Shown: positions 44,991-56,398 of the stretch, in pieces
Layout: every line of letters starts with the position of its first letter
Numbering within the stretch: the first letter of the stretch is position 1
From: Apoderus coryli
Lineage: Eukaryota; Arthropoda; Insecta; Coleoptera; Attelabidae
Assembly (NCBI GenBank): GCA_911728435.2
Contig: OU452202.1
Location: forward strand, 25,647,135-25,711,134
Direction of reading: 5' to 3'
DNA length: 64,000 bases
Made by a program: the position numbers and the translations under genes
Notes under the pieces: model-generated
Told to the model about the DNA's origin: nothing
Databases searched by the model: none
What the model saw: the letters and a program-made list of their open reading frames with translations, nothing else

Positions 44991-45542
44991 AACCAAAAGT
45001 CGGATTACTGTCAAATTTAAACACGTATCGTTTGAAGTTTTGTACTAAATATAAATCATATGGAAACAATTATAATAACGCCATCTATGGCCTTTTTGAG
45101 CGACCTAATTTGACAATCAAAATGGCACACAACTCAAAATGTAACTAGTTGCAAGTTTTGAATTTGCTTGACTTCTTTCAGCACCTAAATATTCAGACCA
45201 TTATATAAAAACCCGTTGTCCATTTCCCAGAATGAAATTAACTGTTGAGGGTGACTTTATCCCACCCTTTTACTCAAGTTTTGCATATATAAAGTGAGAT
45301 ATGTAATTTACATAAAACTAGACGTGTAGTAATGCGAGCACTGCTCTACTGACCATTGCATAATACCTCCAACCCTTTATTGATTCTCTCATGGTCAGTT
45401 GCATATAGTTGTAATTATTCGAAGTGAAATTTAACCCTATTCATTGTTGGATTACACAAGGGGTGCAATTATAATTGCTTATCAGGAAGGTTTGGTTGGT
45501 TGCTTTTTTGGTTTCATTGCTTGAACATAAAAACTAAATATA
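44991..45542. other. no recognisable gene
   Basis: AT-rich; includes the presumed 5' part of the deleted mariner but I cannot define its terminal repeats. Confidence 0.35.
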
Positions 45543-46139
45543 CAGGGTGCTTTACAAATAACATAACAAAATCTAACTATAACACAAAAATAATTGAAGA
45601 AAACGCAGTTTTTTCAATGATCAGCTATCTTCGATACGAGGCAATACTTATTATTGTTAGTTGTTAGCTGTTGTTTTGATACTGAAAAGTTTGCCAAATT
45701 TTTACTAATGCTGTGTACTAAGAACAAGTTTTGTCTTACAATTTTCAAGCTCGAGTTTCTCGAAAACCTTTAAGTTTTTCGAGAAAAACAAGTATGCCTT
45801 TTTTATGTAGAAAACTTTATTTTATCACATTTTTGACACAAAATGAATAAAAGTCACAAGAAAAAAAAGTTAGGTTATAATTAAGGCAAGAGTCCCGCTT
45901 ATGGTCATCCTTTTTTATTCAATTTCATGTCAGTTTATGCCCTTTAACTAGGTGAATAAATATGCTAGATTTGATTAATTCATCTTAACTCGTTTCTAAA
46001 ATATTTAAAAAAAATCGTCCTCAGGCAGTCATCTTTAACAACCCCGTATCTTTGTAAATAAGGACTTTTTGAAAAATTATAACTTAAGTTTTTTTCAATT
46101 CGCTCGCAAATTTTGAGCACCTATTTTAGAAACACCTTG
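45543..46139 (-). mobile_element. 597-bp MITE, single-copy relative of the 29.9-33.1 kb array
   Basis: Left end CAGGGTGCTTTACAAATAA (45543, after TA) and right end, read inward, CAAGGTGTTTCTAAAATAGG (46139, before TA). From the right end inward it matches array module A, then module B (CCTGAGGACGATTTTTTT, ATTTATTCACCTAGTTAAA, AAAAAAGGATGACCATAAGCG), then the array's right flank (GGCATACTTG, TTTTCTCGAAAAACTTAAAG). It lacks the T-rich expansions and the CCCTCAATGACTTTTT block. No coding sequence. Confidence 0.8.
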
Positions 46140-46700
46140 TATAATATAATACGACCTCTTAAGACATCTGAACCGCAAATAAACCATTGAAAAAAAACCT
46201 GATTGGCTCATCGTAACTTTTATCCAAAAATGGGTCATGACGCTTGTCTGTTTTTCGAGATGCCCTGCAAAACCATCGAATTTGGGTCACCCTGTACGTG
46301 TACGTATTATCTATTTAACGTACTCATTAATTGAATTAATCAACCTGATGATCGCTAAAAATATGACAATAACAGACCACTTAAAAATGATTTAAAAATA
46401 GACTCTTTATATGTACTTATACCCAGTCATCATAAATTATTGTATTTTATTCTTATTTGTCAATGACATTATTTTCTTACATTTATCGATAATAAAAGAA
46501 AAATAGCCATGTCAATAGACTCCTGGCTTTACGCAAATTAATACATACAGTGTAGTACTTGATTGAAAATACAATGCTTATTTGTCTATATACATTATGT
46601 ATATATTTTTCAGATGAATACAGTTCAATAACTTTGCATCTACTGATTTTTAAAATTTGTTGCATACTACTTATTGGCCAGCGACCATCAAATTCTCGAA
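46140..46700. other. no recognisable gene; possible MITE end
   Basis: A GGGTCACCCTGTAC word at about 46286 looks like another Tc1/mariner-type end. Otherwise AT-rich. Confidence 0.35.
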
Positions 46701-46716
46701 TGCATCCATAACCAAC

Positions 46717-46739
46717 TTTCGGTAGTGAACCATCATCAG
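46717..46739 (-). ncRNA. hammerhead-ribozyme-like core (Penelope-type)
   Basis: Minus strand: CTGATGA, then TGGTTCACTACC whose GGT and ACC pair as stem II, then GAAAG. This is the complete conserved core of a hammerhead ribozyme with all invariant bases of CUGAUGA and GAAA present. Upstream GACCAGTGCG and downstream CGCTGGCC could form part of the outer stem, with bulges. Penelope-like elements are known to carry such ribozymes in their terminal repeats. A full fold with a stem III and a cleavage site is not assured from inspection. Confidence 0.45.
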
Positions 46740-46910
46740 AGAAGACGCACTGGTCTTTAGACAGTTAACCAATTTGTCTTTTGCTAAACATAGACATTGT
46801 TGATAGATATTTTTTTAGTCCCATAGAATCATCTGTTGAAATGTTCTTGTACTTAAAAAATAATTTTCCTTTATTTTGCTTGAGCCTTCTTTCTTCAAAT
46901 GTTGCTCTAT

Positions 46911-47576
46911 ACTCTTGGAATGGGGCTCACAAACAAAACATGAATTAAATAACTAAATTAAAACAATGTTTCGGCCACGTAAAACTGTTGCCTTTTTCTG
47001 GTTATAGTAAAACAGTTTCCATAATGAACAGACAGATACAAACGAATTACATCAAATTTATATGATCTTTTTACAATAATTGTATAAAACTTAAAGTTTA
47101 CAATGATTTTAAGAACGATTAAGTTTTTTTTTCCTTTTTGTTTTCTTGAACTTGGTTTTTAATTTTGTTGTAGTTTTTTGATTTTCGTTTTGTTGTTTGT
47201 TGTTTCACAAAACGAAAATCAACACGATGTTGTAAGGCTAAAAACAACAAATTGCAATGCAAAATTTAGAAAATAGTGTAGTATGATCCAGAAGAAGACA
47301 ATAACCATTGTCGAAAAGTAGATAACGAGAAAGGAAAAATGAAAAAAATAAATGACAAATTTTAATGGTTTGGTTAAACCAATTTTTTACAAATATGAAA
47401 TATGAAATAAGAAATTTTCATTTCAAAATTCGAACCTAATACCCAAGGGAAAAAAAGTAATTAAAAAAAATTGAACAATTAACTTTAATTTCATGTCATA
47501 CATATTCATTAATATTTATTTTTTTTTATTATTATTATTTTTCTTTTGTTTTGTTTGTGAGCCCCATCCCAAGAGT
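46911..47576. mobile_element. 666-bp MITE with 30-bp inverted ends
   Basis: Left end ACTCTTGGAATGGGGCTCAC followed by AAACAAAACA; the right end, read inward, is ACTCTTGGGATGGGGCTCAC followed by AAACAAAACA, one mismatch in 30. Near the centre GATTTTCGTTTTG and CAAAACGAAAATC form a further hairpin (47178-47222). No coding sequence; no clear target duplication (the right flank is TTAA, the left is not). Confidence 0.72.
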
Positions 47577-47829
47577 TTAAAGCGAAAAATTAAAAAATAT
47601 GTGCATAATTAGCTTTGTATTTGGGTACTCATCAAACAGTTGTATTAAAAGTGAAGAGAACTACGACATTTCTTCGTGTTGTTCCATCGTTATTTTTAGT
47701 GGAAATAAAATTTATTCATATTCAAATAGGTACACATTATACCACTTTTTTTTCAATGACAATAAAGGCGAATCTCCACAAAAATAAATTTAATTGAAGT
47801 CTATAAATATTATCCAAATATGTTTCGGA

Positions 47830-48745
47830 ACTTTATTTATTTTATTTTTTTACTCTCATTACATGTCATTACCAAAAAAGGTTTACACAAGTCATATTAA
47901 ATACTAAAATATTATATAACACAATATAAAAACATAGAAATGTATATAACTAAATCAAAACAGAAAGTCAGTGCTGAGGAATTCATCAATGGAGTAAAAA
48001 GCCTGGTCAATTAAGCAGTTCTTTAATATATTTTTGAACATTGCTACGCTCAGTGTTTTCAAACTATCTGGCAAATGATTATAGCATGTGGGACCATAAT
48101 AATTTACAGAATTTCTGCTTCTACCCAACCTCATATATTCAGGAAGAAAGTCATTCTTGTTTCTGGTATTGTGGTTGTGAACTTCATCATGCTTTATGTA
48201 CAGATTGTAATTATTTTTCACGTACATAATTGAATTGTAGATATAGAGACACGGGAGTGTAATTATTTTACATTCTTTAAATTTAGGTCTGACATCCTCT
48301 CTAAACTTTAAATCTGTCATTATTCGAACCACTCGTCTTTGGATGGCAAATACCCGACTAGCATGACAAGAGTGTCCCCAAATTGACAAAGCATATGAAG
48401 CCACACTGTGAAAAAGGCCATAATATGCTGATTTCAAAACATTAAAAGAGACTTCACCCTTCAAGCTTCGCAACATGAACACAACCTTAGACAACTTGGC
48501 AATGGTAACCTCGACATGACCCGCCCAGGTTAGCTTTTGGTCCAAAGTGACACCCAAAAACTTTACCAGATCATCAGAAGCTGTTTTATTGGCATTCATA
48601 CAGAGTTTGTTAGCTGCAAACCAGTCAGCAGCCCTCGACTGTGAATTAATCATACTTGAGGCCAGAACATCACTCGACAGTTCAACATCGACAATAGTTG
48701 AATCGTCTGCAAACAATGTCAGGTCAGAGCATGGCAACTTAAACC
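47830..48745 (-). mobile_element. 5'-truncated Jockey-like non-LTR retrotransposon
   Basis: A single 260-codon minus-strand frame (48737-47955) starts at the catalytic box LTLFADDSTIV and continues with ADWFAANKLCMNANKT, KFLGVTLDQKLTW, AYYGLFHSVASYALSIWG, VFAIQRRVVRIM, LPCLYIYNSIMYVKNN and the C-terminus NYYGPTCYNHLPDSLKTL, LIDQAFYSIDEFL. About 20 residues between NANKT and DDLVKFLG are missing compared with relatives, an in-frame deletion. Endonuclease and early palm are absent. An A-rich AATAAA repeat tail ends at about 47830. Confidence 0.88.
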
Positions 48746-49649
48746 AGTTCCATCATCAGTGGCGAAAGGAGAAAATTTGTTTGTTGTTGTTTGTATTAAT
48801 AAAAATATTAAATTAAATTAAGTAGAAACTAACATTATTCTGTAATTTACTTTTCTTGTTGTAGATCATGATGGTTAATACGTTTTTTAAAATTATTTAA
48901 ATCGCCTCGACAGAAATCGAAAAATGAATGATTTTGTTTTAATTATACCATTTTGCTCTCATATAGATTAATGTTCAATCCGTACCTTGTAAATGATTAG
49001 ATACTGCTATAGAGTATGTATTTATTATTGTATATTATAAAATATAACCAGTTAGAGCTAGTTTTCTGTGTTGGTTTGGTTTGACCTGAATTGTACGTTG
49101 TTTTAAAAATAAATGAATTTTGTATAAAATATAACTAATAATAATTATAATCATATATCTCCACACATAAATGTTTATTGAGAAGAATAAGTGACATTAT
49201 TTTATGTAAATTTCATTTCTACCTAGGTATTATAATTATTAAATTTACATTTCTAACTATTTCTTATAATAATCTCATGTAACGTACGTAAATATACAAA
49301 AACAATTAACATATTTATGAAATTCTAAAATAATCTCTAAGTTCAGGGACCTATGTTGTTGTCAAATAATCTGACCAATACCTTTTCTTGCTAGGTGAGC
49401 ATTCTAGTTGTTTCGCCGCGTCAGTTCATTTCCAAAATGCTGTGACTTTCAACGTAAGTAAACAGCATCTTGTCCTCCATTTGTGCTTCAATATTTGTAC
49501 TTTGCAATCAACTCCTCCTCATGCTTCGTCAAATATTATGAACTAACTGATGCTGTGAATGCATAATTGAGTTTTCTTTGAATAACCAACCCTTTCCTTA
49601 AATTAACGTAAGATTGGCAACCCCAAAAACAAAACCAATCGACAGCTGA
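48746..49649. other. no recognisable gene
   Basis: AT-rich, without coding signal. Confidence 0.4.
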
Positions 49650-51345
49650 CAGTTTATTTTATTTTTATTTATTCTTTGCTCCTCAGAATGATAACAATAT
49701 ACAATATGACATGTCACATTATGGGATAGTCAATAATATTACATACAACACAAAAACAATAATATTCATACATAACCCGCTATAATTCGGGACTTAAAAC
49801 TATTCATTAGTACAATTTAAAAACTCGTCTACAGAATAAAAACATTTCTCTATAAAAAAGGTTCTCAGCTCCAGTTTCAATTTTTTGATAGAAATGTTTT
49901 GAAACTTTTGTATTTTTAAAAGTTTATTGAAACATTTAACACCTATGTAGTTAGGGTTCTTTTGGCTCAATGTATAGGTATATGTATATCTTCTGATTTT
50001 GGCAATATTTCATTTTGTTTTTTTATATGTATTATAAGTGAGTACATGTATAGTGAAGGGAATGTCATTAACTTCAATTTTTTGAAATGGTCCTTACAGG
50101 AAGTAGTTTGAGAGATTCTCTGCATCGCTCTGATGATCCTTTTTTGAGTTCTGAACACCCTCGCAGTCCCACTCGCTCCCCCTCAAAATGTAACATCATA
50201 CATTAAAGTAGACTGTATCAGACCAAAATATATCAATTTAAGAATATCATTCGATACAGTATTTTTGATGTTGTTTTTTAGGAATATGTAGCTGGACAAT
50301 TTCTTTACTACAGCGTCTATGTGCGTGCTCCAGGTCAATTTATTGTCTGTATATATTCCCAAGAATTTGGTGCTACTGACCTGCTCAATAGATTTATCTT
50401 TGGCTCTTATTAAATAACTTCGGTCCATGTTCCTATTTGATATGGAAATTGGGAGAAAGACAGTTTTTGATGCATTGAGTGCCAGTCCATTGTGTTCGCA
50501 CCATCTGTGCATCGCGCCAGCTAGGGCATTAGCAGACCGTACCAACCCACTCTCATCCCCGGCTGAAACAAGGACACTTGTGTCATCCGCATAAAGAACG
50601 GGCAGGCCAAAAACCCCCAAAATGTCCGGCAGGGTATTAATAAATATATTAAATAAAGTTGGCGATAAACATGAGCCCTGTGGTATCCCATTGCTCACAA
50701 TTCCCACCCCTGAACGAACGCCCGCAATGAGATAACTTCCTATCCATTTAGACGCTGTTCCACGCACTCCAACATCCTCCAATTTTGAGAGCAGAAGCTT
50801 GTGACCTATTGTATCAAAAGCCTTGCTCAGATCAAAGAAAATACCAGCCACCATTTGCCTGTTATTAAGGGCATGAAACAAGTGACCAAAAGCCTGACCC
50901 AGAGCTGTCTCTGTTGACCGATTGCTTCTAAATCCATTTTGGCTGTGAGCAAGCAGTTTATGTTTTTCCAGATAATCATTAAGTCTATTGTTAAATAAAG
51001 ATTCAAAGATTTTACTGAACTGGTTTTGTAATGCCAAAGGTCTGTAATTATTTATATCCCTAGGATCTCCTTTATTTTTATATATGGGAATAATTTTTGA
51101 TTTTTTTAAACGTTCCGGAAAAACACCCTCCTCAAAGGTTCTGTTAACTATCAGGGACAACGGCCCTGCAATGATATCAACAACGGCCAGAACTACATTA
51201 CCCGGAATACCATCCAAACCGCTAGATTTTTTCCTGCAAGTTTGGGACCTCAATTCAGCGTCGTGGACAAGAATTGCAAAATTTTCTCTACAGCGTACAC
51301 TCACTAAAGATCTGTGTCTCCGCATACTTACAAAATTCAATTAAC
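49650..51345 (-). mobile_element. Jockey-like non-LTR retrotransposon, most complete RT in the window
   Basis: The 385-codon minus-strand frame (51340-50183) spans most of a reverse transcriptase: KKSSGLDGIPGNVV (RT1 region), FPERLKKSKIIPIYKNKGDP, NNYRPLALQNQFSKIFESLF, SQNGFRSNRSTETAL, GIFFDLSKAFDTIGHKLLL (first catalytic Asp), GIPQGSCLSPTLFNIFINTL, and LYADDTSVLV (YADD), then KFLGIYTDNKLTW and LKLIYFGLIQS. A frame disruption near 50180 leads to 50158-49967 (RTQKRIIRAMQRISQTTSCK, LMTFPSLYMYSLIIHIKK), and another to VGVKCFNKLL-like and CFYSVDEFL, ending near 49805. The tail is AATAAATAAA at about 49660-49675. The 62178-62735 copy belongs to the same family. Endonuclease is absent. Confidence 0.9.
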
Positions 51346-51490
51346 AGATCAACTGAAGCCTAATGCGAAGAGAGTTTGCAGAATGGATTATTCAGCATCA
51401 ACAAATGGATGCTGATTTTTCGAACAAAATCATCCTAAGCGACGAAGCATATTTTCACCTTGATGGGTTTGTTAATCGCCAAAATTTTGC
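51343..51490 (+). pseudogene. Tc1/mariner-type transposase fragment, plus strand
   Basis: Reads IQLTDQLKPN, RREFAEWIIQHQQMDADFSN and KIILSDEAYFHLDGFVNRQN, the block ending at the first catalytic Asp (LSDEAYFHL). It abuts the retrotransposon on the left and meets the minus-strand fragment on the right. Confidence 0.7.
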
Positions 51491-51950
51491 CACCGAGGTG
51501 GAAATGAGTTTGATCCGAAAAGATGATTTGTCGATAAAAATGCTCATCTTCCATCAAGCAGTCTTCGGCCCATTGGGCAAACCGCATCGCATGGTCGTGC
51601 GGTTTCACCTCTTGCATCAATTGAATTTTTACGGCCTCAAACCGAGGTCTTTCGTCAAAATTCTTTGAAAATTCTTTGAAGGGACGTGTCAACATTACCT
51701 GCGAACGGTGTCGAGTTGATGTTGATGGATTGTCACTCACACTTTCGGCAACAGCAGCAATATTTTCGATTGAGCGCTCTGGACGAGCATGGGAAGGCGT
51801 TGCTTTGTCCACTTTCACGCACACGCTTCACAAATTTTGTGCGCATTTTTCTTGCAGTTTCGGTTGAAGACGCAAATATGTGACACATTGTCAAAGTCAT
51901 TCGAGTTGTCGAAGCCGAAATAATCAATACTTCAAGAAGCAACCGATAGA
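51435..51950 (-). pseudogene. Tc1/mariner-type transposase fragment, minus strand
   Basis: Minus-strand reading: SIENIAAVAESVSDNPSTST (second helix-turn-helix region), RHRSQVMLTRPFKEF, AVKIQLMQEVKPHDHAMRFA, QWAEDCLMEDEHFYRQIIFS and DQTHFHLGGK, again ending at the first catalytic Asp block (here FSDQTHFHL). Upstream, about 51860-51830, RTKFVKRVRESG belongs to the first domain. It runs head-on into the plus-strand fragment so the two catalytic blocks face each other at about 51450-51500. The two are related but not identical families. Confidence 0.68.
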
Positions 51951-51964
51951 TGGGCCACGCTATA

Positions 51965-52004
51965 TTATATCATGTCGGGAACGTTTTGGAGCGACACAAC
52001 CGAT
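51965..52004 (+). repeat. dispersed ~38-bp conserved motif, copy 2
   Basis: Reads ATATCATGTCGGGAACGTTT then TGGAGCGACACAACCGA; see 11531-11569. It lies just upstream of the minus-strand mariner fragment and could be part of that element's terminal region. Confidence 0.5.
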
Positions 52005-52939
52005 AGTTTTCAATATTGGGCCTATTTTTGTTCATGAAATAAAAAATCACTAGAAGGAAAAATTGATTGATTAGCTTATAGAAATAAAGCTTAACAATAG
52101 TAACATTGCCAAAATATACCGGTTAATTCGAAGCATAATAAAATTACATCATCTTCCGTTCAGCTTCTCTATATTATGTGTAATGTCAACTAACAAAAAA
52201 TATTCCATGGCTGATGAAATACCGGTTTGTGTATTGATTTTATGTATGTGGCTGATGCAATGTCAAGCACCCTGCTGATAATACCTTACGGTAGCAGTGT
52301 ATATACCTCATATTTTATTTTCTCACTGTATTTCTATGCTCGCAACAGTATCAATACATATAGAAATGTTTTTTATTTCATTTGAAACGAAACTAATCAC
52401 AAATCGCCCGAATTTATTTAAGGTCTATTTTAAAATATACAGGGCGTCCCAACTGGAAATATATCGATCTGTAAGGTGTTTCAAATAACATGGTTCATCG
52501 TTTTTTCTTCTAATTAAAATAATATTATAGAGCATATTCACGGCCAAGTAATTGGTTTTAAGCAGATACATCAGACCGCATACTTCATGCATGTTTAGTC
52601 GAAATTTACGACAATTTACACAAAATCAAAATTTATTTTATGACTTAATTTTAAACTTTGATAGAAAATGCAAAAGCAAACAACTTTTTCAAAATTTTTG
52701 GCATTTTAAATAAAAGAAGTCGTGAAACTACTCCAGTTTTTAGATAAGCAAAAACTAACTTTCATCAAATTTCACTTTTCTCTATAATTATAATAATAAA
52801 AGAAAACTTGGCATACTAATGTCAGTGGCGGGGAGTTACCTAACTAAAATATGCTTCATATACTTCAACTTGCTTACTTTAAATGGAACGCCTTATATAT
52901 TATTACGAATTTGGATTCTGCACGCAAAATTCTAGGCAG
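52005..52939. other. no recognisable gene; transposon-end motifs
   Basis: AT-rich. TACAGGGCGTCCCAACTGG (about 52438) and GGTGTTTCAAATAACATGG (about 52474) are transposon-end-like words; GTCAGTGGCGGGGAG (about 52821) resembles a hAT end. None has a confident partner. Confidence 0.35.
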
Positions 52940-53540
52940 ATATTATTTAAAATGTCGTGTGATTATTTTTTACAACTTTCGTTCAATCGTGGTCGTAGTT
53001 CATTCCAAGACGAATTTCGTGAAGGGCGTCCAAAATCAGTTGTTGTTCCGAAAACCATTGATCCTGTGCGCGAACTGAGATTGCAAGATCGTTATATGAC
53101 CTATCAAGAGATTGAGACAACCTTAGGCATTAGTGGGACCAGCATACATTCAATATTGCATAAACATTTGCCTGTCAAAAAAATTTGTTCGCGTTGGATC
53201 CCACACAGTTTGTCAGTCGCTCAAAAAAAGGCTCGTGTCGTTTGGTCGAAAGAAATGCTCAAAAAATACGATCGCGGTGCTTCGAACCACGTCTATGACA
53301 TCGTGACAGGTGATGAATCGTGGATTTACGCGTATGAGCCTGAAAGCAAACCTCAGTCGACTGTATGGGTGTTTCCAGATGAGCCAAATCCAACAAAAGT
53401 TGTCGCGCACGAAGCACTTCCAAGCAAATGGTCGCCTGTTTTTTTGATCAATCAGAGTGGCAAAAGTGCTTCGACAATTGGTTCAAACGCATGCAAAAAT
53501 GTATAGATCTTCATGGGGAATATCTTGAAAAACAATAAAG
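52940..53540 (+). pseudogene. mariner transposase with DDE domain deleted
   Basis: The frame from about 52950 reads FNRGRSSFQDEFREGRPKSV (end of the first DNA-binding domain and linker), RYMTYQEIETTLGISGTSIH (second helix-turn-helix), KKICSRWIPHSLSVAQKKAR, DIVTGDESWIYAYEPESKPQ (first catalytic Asp) and TVWVFPDEPNPTKV. After PSKWSPVFL about 120 residues, including the second and third catalytic Asp, are missing; the sequence resumes one frame over as EWQKCFDNWFKRMQKCIDLH then GEYLEKQ (about 53457-53537), the normal C-terminus. The first 20-odd residues are also degraded. This is a classic internally deleted mariner that cannot transpose by itself. Confidence 0.85.
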
Positions 53541-54988
53541 TGATTTTCGATGATTAATATTTGTTTTTGTTCTCTAATCCAGAAATATAAAAGGCAACCC
53601 TGGTACATTAGGTTTAGGGAGGGTGAGGATGGAGTTAAAACTCCGAAATATGTTCCTTTAATTCAAAATAAAAGCTTTTTGAATAATGAATTAATAGTTA
53701 TTTTTTTGTTCACCTCAGTTCAGCTAAATTGATGTGACATGATCACCTCTATCTCACGTGCATTTTTTCCCAAGTTGGTTCCTTATCAATTACTTTTGCA
53801 AAAGCAATCTGCGATAAAGGAAGGTACTAAAATGAGAACATTTTAACAAGAGCTAATAATTATCCTTCAATTCAATTTGTGCTATTAATATTCAATTTGT
53901 CAAGTGTCTTCACGCAGTCTGGTTTTTATCATGATAAATTTTATATAATATTAATATGTATGAAATTTCAGATAGATAAGATTAGAACACCATTCTATTG
54001 AAATTTGAAATGAATGAGCAGGAAAATTAGCAATTTTCCATCCTTGGCTATTTTGAAGTAGGTTTGTTACAAAGGTTTCTATGAAAAAAATATCTTTGTC
54101 ATATGATATTTGCAAAATTTATCAAATTACACATTACAATAGAAATTTGTAATAGACCAGATGATTTTGTTTGTCAATTTTCACTTAATTTTTTTACATA
54201 ACCATTTGTTTTTTATTAAGAATCGTTTTAGTTTGCTTGTCTTCGAGAAGTCTCCTTTCACTAACTAGGAAGTTAGTTAAAAAACTAAGTTTCACTTGTC
54301 TTTACAGTATTTACGAAAATACACGTTGTCTCACTCTGAAATTAAAGGCATTATATTGAATGATGCGTTTTGAAATTAGTTGGAATAATAACTGGGAAAA
54401 AAACTGTTAATACCGTGGAGATATTTATGGTTACTTATCAATCGGTAAATTGCCGGAATGCTTGGGGCTTCCGAATCGAAAAGGATACAAAATCCACTGG
54501 AAGTTTTTCAAATTCGTTATACCTATATGTAGAGTTGTTTTAAATCAAATATCAATAATATTACTGATGAAGAAAACGAAAAGATATTTTGCACAATATT
54601 GGGATTCTTCTTTATATTATACTATTTCACGCTGTAGATATATTCGCATAGCAACTGAGACTGAGTTATATATTAAGTACCATATCAAATTTAGATATTT
54701 CCATAAACATAACGCTACTCATATGAATTATGATTATTCGTACAAACAGATAAGCATCCTTGATGTTTAAATGGATATCATAATGCACAAATATTTAGGA
54801 ATTAAGTGGTTTATAACATCAATAATCCATGTATTCTCTTTATATTAGGTAAACATAGTATCTGAGCCTGATTATTCCATATGACGGAACATAATAAGCG
54901 AATGGAAAATTTCTGGTGAAAATTTTGTTGTGATGGCAGGAGAGCCACGTTTTATATACAATTAGATGGTCCTTTTGACATGTATTAT
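53541..54988. other. no recognisable gene
   Basis: AT-rich. The 106-codon open frame at 54450-54770 shows no domain; I regard it as chance. Confidence 0.4.
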
Positions 54989-55329
54989 CAGTAGTAATAC
55001 CTACCCCTAATTTTGTCATAGAGAATGCCGGAAGCGTGTTGCTTGGTAATAGCCCAAGGCCGTAGGCCGAGGGCTATTATCCTTGAGCAACTCGCTTGAA
55101 GGAATCTCTATGACAAAATTTTGAGTATTTATCAAAGCCCGAGGAGTATTCGATAAGATACTTTATATTTATTTGATATCTATCAAAAATTTGATTGTCA
55201 ATCTGACGTTTAATAATTTTCAATACAAAATGTATTAGTTTTAATCAAACAAATATTAATTTTTATTTAAAACTACAGTTGCATTCTCTCTGACAAAATT
55301 ATCTCGGCATTATCAAGACCCTACTACTG
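54989..55329 (-). mobile_element. 341-bp Crypton-derived element with CAGTAGTA ends
   Basis: Reading the minus strand from about 55280, the last few codons of the Crypton recombinase (TTTTAAATAAAAATT) and its 3' region match 41380-41650, including the palindrome. Outside this, both ends carry the same terminal sequence in inverted orientation: GCATTCTCTNTGACAAAATTA and an outer CAGTAGTA (54989) / TACTACTG (55329). So the piece looks like a small element bounded by two inverted copies of the Crypton 3' terminus, not a random truncation. No obvious target duplication. Confidence 0.62.
55009..55120. repeat. palindrome, second copy
   Basis: AATTTTGTCATAGAGA pairs with TCTCTATGACAAAATT; AAGCGTGTTGCTT lies opposite GAGCAACTCGCTT; AATAGCCC pairs with GGGCTATT; GGCC with GGCC around GTA. 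Differences from the first copy at 41524-41624 largely preserve or improve pairing in the inner stem. Confidence 0.75.
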
Positions 55330-56398
55330 AAAAGACTAGAAATACCTGCCACTGCTAAGGTACAATAAAATTGGATAAAGAATATTTCAGATGCGAAAAA
55401 CAATTTTTTTATTTTAAGTTTAGCCTTTATCTTGAGAACTGAGCCTTTGCAGACCCATGTTTATATAAAGTTTTTGTCTTAAATTCACTTAAAGAGTCTC
55501 GTCTGTTAGATTTAATTTAGGACTTAATTTAGACCCTGTATGGTGATATTTGATTATTTATGCATGCTTGTTGTACCTACTCAGTTGGAGAAAAAAGTAA
55601 TTTATTATTATTATCGTTATGCAACCAATGCTAATGAAAACTCGTACTTTTTTAGCCTATGTACAAACATAATATATTTTTTCCAGTGTTTGGTAGGCAT
55701 AACATATATTTTTACTGGAAACATTAAACTTTATTTTCTTGTATATGGGATCCCTAAAAACAATACACTATTAGTCTGCGTGTTTATTCGAGTGCCACCA
55801 GCATATGTGTAATAAAATGCTTAACACACAAACAACAGAAATGAAAGATTAAAAAAAACACACACACACAAAACTTGTATTACATCACCTTGTCGAGCCT
55901 TGTAAGGGCAATTCAATGTCAGGACTGTAACTGGTGTAAAATATAAATACAATTAAAGGCATACCAGGCTATTGTTGTTATGAGTATGCTAATTATAATT
56001 AAGAAAATGTATTATTGTTTTATTAGCGAATTCAGAGCGTTTAGGTATCATAAATTTATTTATGGCGTTAGTTTTTGAATAATCTTGATGTTAAAAATTT
56101 ACTAGATGTAGATAAGTATAATGGCCGGCTAAGTTCAAGATTTTTATGGGCCTTTTTTCTAATACAATATTCTCTAGGCTGCATTTTTTGAGCAATGGGA
56201 AAAATAATTTAGTTGAAAAATCGCACTGAACCGAAAAGGTACGTGATATTAATAAAAAAGTGCTTCAAATCAATGAATGTCAACATTAAATTTGAGCCGA
56301 TGATGGGTGACATTAATACAATGAACGTTCGTACATAAATTCGGTAGCGAATTCTGTACGTTGAATTAATAAATAAAGAACATAAATTTATGCTCGCC
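55330..56398. other. no recognisable gene; CA microsatellite
   Basis: AT-rich; a short (CA)n run at about 55857-55870. From about 56290, words like GAACGTTCGTACATAAATTC foreshadow the minisatellite to the right. Confidence 0.4.

Noticed and set aside
54450..54770. 106-codon plus-strand open frame
   Set aside because: No motif, biased composition; treated as chance.
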